Below, one piece after another: positions 60,283 through 64,000 of a stretch of DNA of 64,000 nt. Positions within the stretch are counted from its first letter, which is position 1; the number at the start of each line of letters is the position of its first letter. The stretch covers positions 496,001-560,000 of the forward strand of contig JANOZM010000013.1 in assembly GCA_031429355.1 (NCBI GenBank). The letters run 5' to 3'. The translations under genes were made by a program, and so were the position numbers. Under the pieces are notes generated by a model, which saw nothing but the letters and a program-made list of their open reading frames with translations, was not told the origin of the DNA and did no database searches. This stretch comes from JANOZM01 sp031429355 (GTDB lineage Bacteria; Pseudomonadota; Gammaproteobacteria; Burkholderiales; Burkholderiaceae_E).

Positions 60283-61056
60283 TCAAGCATTCAAGTTAAT
60301 TCCATAGGCGCGTGCAATTCGGCCGATCAACTCTGTGAGTGAAGTGTTAGCTATTTGCAGCGCCCGCAAGTCAATTAATTTATCGTCTCTCACAGTACTC
60401 AGAAATCTCCTTAGGTCGTCCGATATTTTCTGGTTTAAAGTGATTGCCGTTGTAGGCGTTAGTAATTGTGCCAGCCGCAGAACATCGTTAAGGTGTTTAC
60501 GAACATCGCTTGCATCAACGTTCGCGCCTTGTGCTTTACGTTCAGCTAATTCTAACCACGCAATTGCTTTTAGTGGGATCAAACGATCTTCACTGATTAA
60601 GGGCAAGCCCGCAATTGTGCGAACCCCATTCAATATAAAGGCGTAGTAATCGTGATCTAATAAAATTGCGGATAAGCTCGTTATGGCTTCATCAAAAGGT
60701 ATTGGCGTACACCGACTGTTTTTTGCTAGCGCCAATCCGATAGGTGCTCGTGCAAACAGTTCGACCATGGCGGGGAAATTGCGGTTAGAAGGTTTTTGGA
60801 AGCGATAAAAAATAGGCTTCTCCGAACCGCTGACTTGCCGAATTTCGTACCCACCCATTTTTATAAACTGCCAAAACGCGGCACCAAATTCAGGCGTTAA
60901 CGCTTCAACGTGTAGAACAATATCGAGATCTTTAGTGGCGCGAAAATCTAACCCAGCTTCTTCCATTGTTAAGCTGGCCGCCGTGCCGCCAATCAAAATA
61001 TATTGCGTGGTGAAGGCCGCGAAATGTTCGCGAAAAACGGTTAAGCCTGCGACCAT
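60283..61056 (-). CDS. Nucleotidyltransferase-fold protein, AbiEii-like toxin candidate
   Basis: A 257-aa protein with a minimal nucleotidyltransferase core: GG at 23-24 in 'YILIGGTAASLTMEEAG', then D43 and D45 in 'RATKDLDIVLHV'. A helical C-terminal half follows. The overall plan resembles AbiEii/type IV toxin NTases, which transfer nucleotides to tRNA or proteins. It overlaps the upstream HTH gene by 16 nt and is the second cistron, the usual order of antitoxin then toxin. Sequence similarity beyond the core motif is not asserted. Confidence 0.75.
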   Translation of the reverse strand: MVAGLTVFREHFAAFTTQYILIGGTAASLTMEEAGLDFRATKDLDIVLHVEALTPEFGAAFWQFIKMGGYEIRQVSGSEKPIFYRFQKPSNRNFPAMVELFARAPIGLALAKNSRCTPIPFDEAITSLSAILLDHDYYAFILNGVRTIAGLPLISEDRLIPLKAIAWLELAERKAQGANVDASDVRKHLNDVLRLAQLLTPTTAITLNQKISDDLRRFLSTVRDDKLIDLRALQIANTSLTELIGRIARAYGINLNA

Positions 61057-62039
61057 GGGAATTTGGTTTTAAGTTCGTTGAGCGATAGCTGAACGCGTTC
61101 GTCGGGGTGGGCTTGCAAGCTAAGCGCTAGCGATAACGGATCTACGCATAATGCGTCCGGCACCAATTCTGGGGTATAGCTCCAAACTTGCCATTCCTGC
61201 GTGCTTTCAGTGGGCTCTGGTCGTATTTGTGCTCCCGCAGCCAATGCTAAATTCCACTGGACGGTAGTTAAAGCATAAACGGGTATTGTCGGAGCGGTAA
61301 GCATCGAATGGTGGGCCAAAGCGCTAAGGCCTGCAAGGCGATTGGGTCTGTGAATATTGCCCTGATTTGTTTCGACCCAAACCGAGCGTTTAACCGGGGT
61401 TCGTAGTAAAGGTTTTAATTGCTCCCAAACTTGCTCTGGAGGCAGCTCCGTCATCAATCCGCGAAAGGGTCCGACAAACCCGACTTTGGCTAGGCCGGTT
61501 GCTACAAGCTCTTTTGTAGCCCTTGAAAGCGTCATTGCAGAGTACCCTAGCGCTTCAGCCGTGTAAGACGGCAACCATGCACGGTAAGAATTAAGAAGGG
61601 CTGTAATTACCATCGCTTGGGTGGATGGACTTAGTGTCGTACCTTGTGGCAAAGCAGGTTCGCGAAAGTACTCGCGCAGGTCTAACCCCAAATCGGGTAA
61701 ATAGAGTTGGTTGCCGGGCACAATAAATGGCACTTTGAGTTCTATTAGTCGACGTCTTTCGTAAGACTCCATTGTTTGGGTGACGTATACCGCGCGGTTA
61801 TTAGCAAGCCGACCGACTGTATTCATCCATGTTCGAACTTCGCTGAGTGACTTTTTAGTGTCATTCCGACAAATAGCTAGAACAATAGGTTGGCCGAGCA
61901 ATGTCAATTGTTCGAAATTAAAGGTGTCGTTTAAAAAATAGGGTAGCTCCTTGGATCGTTCCCAAGGCTGAAGGCTGAGCAGTTCGATACCTAATGTTGC
62001 GTGCAAGTAGCTTAATGTTGCACTTTCGAGATTTTGCAA
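61041..62039 (-). CDS. Winged-helix protein paired with nucleotidyltransferase (candidate antitoxin)
   Basis: A 332-aa protein, start TTG 62039. Residues 1-130 form an uncharacterised alpha/beta domain with the conserved-looking segment 'VPFIVPGNQLYLPDLGLDLREYF' at 103-125. Residues ~135-190 are a winged helix with recognition helix around 'LGYSAMTLSRATKELVATGL'. The C-terminal half is unassigned. The size and architecture fit a DNA-binding, autoregulating partner of the NTase, as in AbiEi/AbiEii, though it is longer than AbiEi and not obviously homologous. A TTAACAT/ATGTTAA pair (62070-62076, 62101-62107) may be its operator. Confidence 0.75.
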   Translation of the reverse strand: MQNLESATLSYLHATLGIELLSLQPWERSKELPYFLNDTFNFEQLTLLGQPIVLAICRNDTKKSLSEVRTWMNTVGRLANNRAVYVTQTMESYERRRLIELKVPFIVPGNQLYLPDLGLDLREYFREPALPQGTTLSPSTQAMVITALLNSYRAWLPSYTAEALGYSAMTLSRATKELVATGLAKVGFVGPFRGLMTELPPEQVWEQLKPLLRTPVKRSVWVETNQGNIHRPNRLAGLSALAHHSMLTAPTIPVYALTTVQWNLALAAGAQIRPEPTESTQEWQVWSYTPELVPDALCVDPLSLALSLQAHPDERVQLSLNELKTKFPWSQA

Positions 62040-62259
62040 AATAGTTACTATTAACGTAATTTCCGCACTTTAACATTATATTTGATATCGTGCAATAGCT
62101 ATGTTAATTTAGCAAATTAATGTGGGTAATCGCAGACAACCGTCAGGAGCTGCCAAAACCAATCGGCCAAGTGCTGCACTTGCCACTTCGCAGTTATTAC
62201 TTCGAGCATAACAATACGATTAGATTGTTAAGTCGAATTGGTACAGGAGCAAGACAACT

Positions 62260-62684
62260 GCTAGGACGAAGCCGATGTTACCGGCGATTCGGATGCCAGC
62301 GCATTAAGGCTGATGCAGCAAGGCTTAAGTTTTTACAACATAGCACTCTGGCGGGCGAGGATTGTTCGCAATTGCAGCGGGTGGAAACTTTGAAGCCTCG
62401 CTATTGCTAGATGATTCGCTTTGGAAACAACTCTGTTACTACCGATGTAATGTGGTCAACTTTTACTTCGGCATTGACAACTCAGCGAAAAGGCACCCGG
62501 CGGGCCATTAGTTGTAGTTCCTGCGCGCGATTTAATTTTCTTTATTGGAAGCAACCAACCCAATGCAAAAACGTTAGTCGATGAGCGCGCCAATGTTAAA
62601 TTCAACGATACCCTTCATTCAATCTCAAAAGTTATTTTTAAACGCACAGCTAAAAGTACCTGGGAGCAGGTTTTAAACGGGTAG
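62260..62684 (+). pseudogene. Decayed DUF1444/YtpQ-like gene
   Basis: Pieces of one protein appear in different frames. From 62371 a frame reads IAAGGNFEASLLLDDSLW. After a frameshift between about 62470 and 62510 another frame reads 'APGGPLVVVPARDLIFFIGS' and continues to TAG 62682-62684. The order (glycine-rich FEASLLL-DxxW, then VVVPxRDxxxFxGS) is that of DUF1444 proteins. The N-terminal half upstream of 62371 is not readable with confidence. The family assignment is from memory of the motifs. Confidence 0.5.
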
Positions 62685-62699
62685 CTCTCTAGTTCTGCT

Positions 62700-63227
62700 T
62701 TAAATTAAGCCTTGATTAATTGCTTCAAATACTTTTTCAATGCGTTGAGCACTGATACCGCGGTCACCATCAACAAATAACTCTTCGTGCCCGTTAGCTA
62801 CAATCTGCGCCCAGCCTTGCCTTAATTCATCGAGCACAGGGCTTTTTGCTAAGTGGGCCAATAGAACACTACGCCAACTGAAATCTAACTTAGCATCACG
62901 TTTTAGCTGCTCTGCACGACGAAACTGTTGAAGATCACTTAAGTTAGTTAGTTAATCTATTTGGGTAAAGTATTGAAGATCAGGCGCTATTAATGGGACT
63001 GCGCCTCTAGTACGAGAGTTAGTCCAAATCTGACGTATTGGAGCATAGGCAACAAAACCGCCTAACCATTCAAAACCCAGTTTTAAGATCGTTTCTTCGA
63101 AGTGAATTCGAAAAAAACAAACGTTCAGAAACATTTGGTCTGAAACTAGCCATTTTTCTCTTAAAGCAAATTTATCAAGATCATCGTTCGCATATGTTCG
63201 ACCAAGGATGGATTGCCGCTTAAGCAT
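62700..63227 (-). pseudogene. Unknown protein gene interrupted by one in-frame TAA
   Basis: From ATG 63227 the frame is open for 91 codons, meets TAA at 62952-62954, then stays open in the same frame for 83 more codons to TAA 62700-62702. The second half is strongly protein-like ('LQQFRRAEQLKRDAKLDFSW', 'ELFVDGDRGISAQRIEKVFE') but has no start codon of its own. The two halves also share the motif PDLQYF/SDLQQF across the junction. Best explained as one 175-codon gene with a nonsense mutation. Family not recognised. It diverges from the antitoxin gene. Confidence 0.5.
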
Positions 63228-63254
63228 TTACCGACGAATCGAATCTTGACTACC

Positions 63255-63298
63255 AAATAGGTGCAAAGTGGCGCATACTGCCACCTATTGCACTATTT
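63255..63298. promoter_or_regulatory. Long imperfect inverted repeat before the toxin-antitoxin pair
   Basis: AAATAGGTGCAAAGTGGC (63255-63272), centre GCATACT, then GCCACCTATTGCACTATTT (63280-63298): near-palindromic arms with a perfect GTGGC/GCCAC core. It lies just before the antitoxin ribosome binding site, where autoregulated operons carry their operator. Confidence 0.65.
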
Positions 63299-63308
63299 TA
63301 AGGTAACT

Positions 63309-63611
63309 ATGGCTACTGCGAACGCTTTTGCATCTGTGAAACTCTCTGACGAACTGGTAAGGCAAGCCAAGAATGCTGCTAAACCGTTACGCCGTTCAGC
63401 TGCAGGGCAGATCGAGTATTGGGCAATGCTTGGGCGAGTTGTAGAGGCTCAAGGTCTTTCTGCTGGCGAAGCTCAATCGGCTATCGAATCGTATGAAAAG
63501 GCGGCGGCATTAGATGCCCTGACCTCTAAGATAATAGGTGCTCACGCAGATAAATCGCTAGTTTCCCGTGTTCGACAAATCGTGAAGGAAAATCGTTTGC
63601 TTAGCAAATGA
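63309..63611 (+). CDS. ParD-like antitoxin
   Basis: A 100-aa antitoxin. Residues 1-55, with 'ASVKLSDELVRQAKNAAKPL' and 'RRSAAGQIEYWAMLGRVVE', match the ParD-like ribbon-helix-helix family (PF11903 type). The C-terminal half ('SAIESYEKAAALDALTSKII') would bind the toxin. ATG 63309 has AAGGT upstream and matches the family start; a start at 63261 would run through the operator. Its TGA overlaps the toxin ATG (ATGA). Confidence 0.88.
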   Translation: MATANAFASVKLSDELVRQAKNAAKPLRRSAAGQIEYWAMLGRVVEAQGLSAGEAQSAIESYEKAAALDALTSKIIGAHADKSLVSRVRQIVKENRLLSK

Positions 63612-64000
63612 GCGGGACTCCAATTTTCCATTTACTTGCAGGTCCAAATGGAGCGGGTAAATCGACACTTTTCAGGGCCTTAGTCGCTGACAATGTGTTG
63701 TCAAAGAGCTTGCCTTTTATCAACGCAGATATCTACGAACGAAATCATCTAGAAGATATTTCAGATCTTGAAGCCCGTTCTGAAGCGGCCCGAAGTTGGG
63801 CAGATGCGGAGCGCGCCCGACTGTTAGCGAGCCGAACTACTTTTGCGAGCGAAACGGTTTTTTCTCATCCATCAAAATTGACGTTGATTACTGATGCAGT
63901 AACGAGTGGCTTTCTAGTTGTGCTTTACATCGTTGCTGTAGACAACCCTGAGCTTTTGCTAAAACGGGTCGAGCAGCGGGTGAAAGAGGGTGGGCATTTT
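63608..64000 (+). CDS. Zeta-toxin-like kinase/ATPase, truncated by window end
   Basis: The first 131 residues of a P-loop protein. Walker A is 'AGPNGAGKSTL' (residues 11-21), then 'FINADIYERN', 'FASETVFSHPSK' (substrate-binding block) and 'RVEQRVKEGGHF' at the edge, where the family continues GGHxVP. This is the COG4185/zeta-toxin group; zeta proteins phosphorylate UDP-N-acetyl sugars, but the activity of the chromosomal COG4185 branch is less certain. It is coupled to the ParD-like gene by ATGA. Confidence 0.88.
   Translation, partial: MSGTPIFHLLAGPNGAGKSTLFRALVADNVLSKSLPFINADIYERNHLEDISDLEARSEAARSWADAERARLLASRTTFASETVFSHPSKLTLITDAVTSGFLVVLYIVAVDNPELLLKRVEQRVKEGGHF

Noticed and set aside
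62120..62410. 96-codon plus-strand frame MWVIADNRQ...
   Set aside because: Its second half is out of frame with the DUF1444-like blocks in the same DNA, so it is probably a chance frame over a decayed gene.
59936..64000. Attachment-site repeat of the tRNA-Ser 3' end
   Set aside because: I looked for a second copy of the T-arm/acceptor sequence and saw none; any right end would be outside the window.

Overview
The window looks like chromosomal DNA of a Burkholderiales betaproteobacterium with moderate GC (judged by eye, not computed). The gene order points there: rpsF-priB-rpsR-rplI-dnaB; hom-thrC-moeA-moaD-moaE-clpB; an ECF sigma factor with DUF3619, DUF3106 and RDD genes beside ilvB-ilvN-ilvC; and pssA, tpiA, secG, tRNA-Leu and nuoA-N followed by DUF2818. 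Most of the window (about 0.6-43 kb) is core housekeeping DNA.

Layout: 1-482 is a membrane-protein gene cut by the window edge. 0.6-4 kb holds ribosomal protein and replication genes. 4-7.7 kb on the minus strand holds an outer-membrane-type protein, a PIN-PhoH ATPase, a Bcp peroxiredoxin and an Mth938-fold protein. 8-15.5 kb carries threonine synthesis, molybdopterin synthesis and ClpB, followed by a large PLP amino-acid decarboxylase. 17.9-20 kb is the sigma-factor cluster. 20.4-25.8 kb has branched-chain amino-acid synthesis, a prolyl-4-hydroxylase-like oxygenase and phosphatidylserine synthase. 26-42.8 kb has triosephosphate isomerase, SecG, tRNA-Leu(GAG) and all 14 complex I genes. From 43 kb the content is more accessory: AzlCD exporter, PEP-CTERM protein, M16 protease, Bug-type binding protein, RtcB with an uncharacterised partner, and a LuxR-regulated amidase / nitronate monooxygenase-like / acyl-CoA ligase cluster. 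After tRNA-Ser(TGA) at 59.9 kb comes a defence/toxin-antitoxin-like segment. It holds an HTH plus nucleotidyltransferase pair, two decayed genes, and a ParD-like/zeta-like pair that runs off the right edge.

The most unusual signal is not a protein family. Several gene boundaries carry short, exact-period tandem duplications. The moaD start exists in four 17-bp copies that create a ladder of three mini-ORFs, each with its stop overlapping the next start. thrC (17 bp) and hom (14 bp) in the same operon show the same stop-start echo. The oxygenase gene at 24.0 kb is preceded by about nine 12-bp units encoding a tetrapeptide-repeat mini-ORF that ends in ATGA on the gene start. The gene ending at 55255 has its last four codons, including the stop, repeated six times at 12 bp. 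These look like slippage-born duplications that became translational coupling elements; the function is inferred. The HTH/nucleotidyltransferase pair, the RtcB partner and an ORF broken by a single stop near 63 kb are the best protein-level leads.
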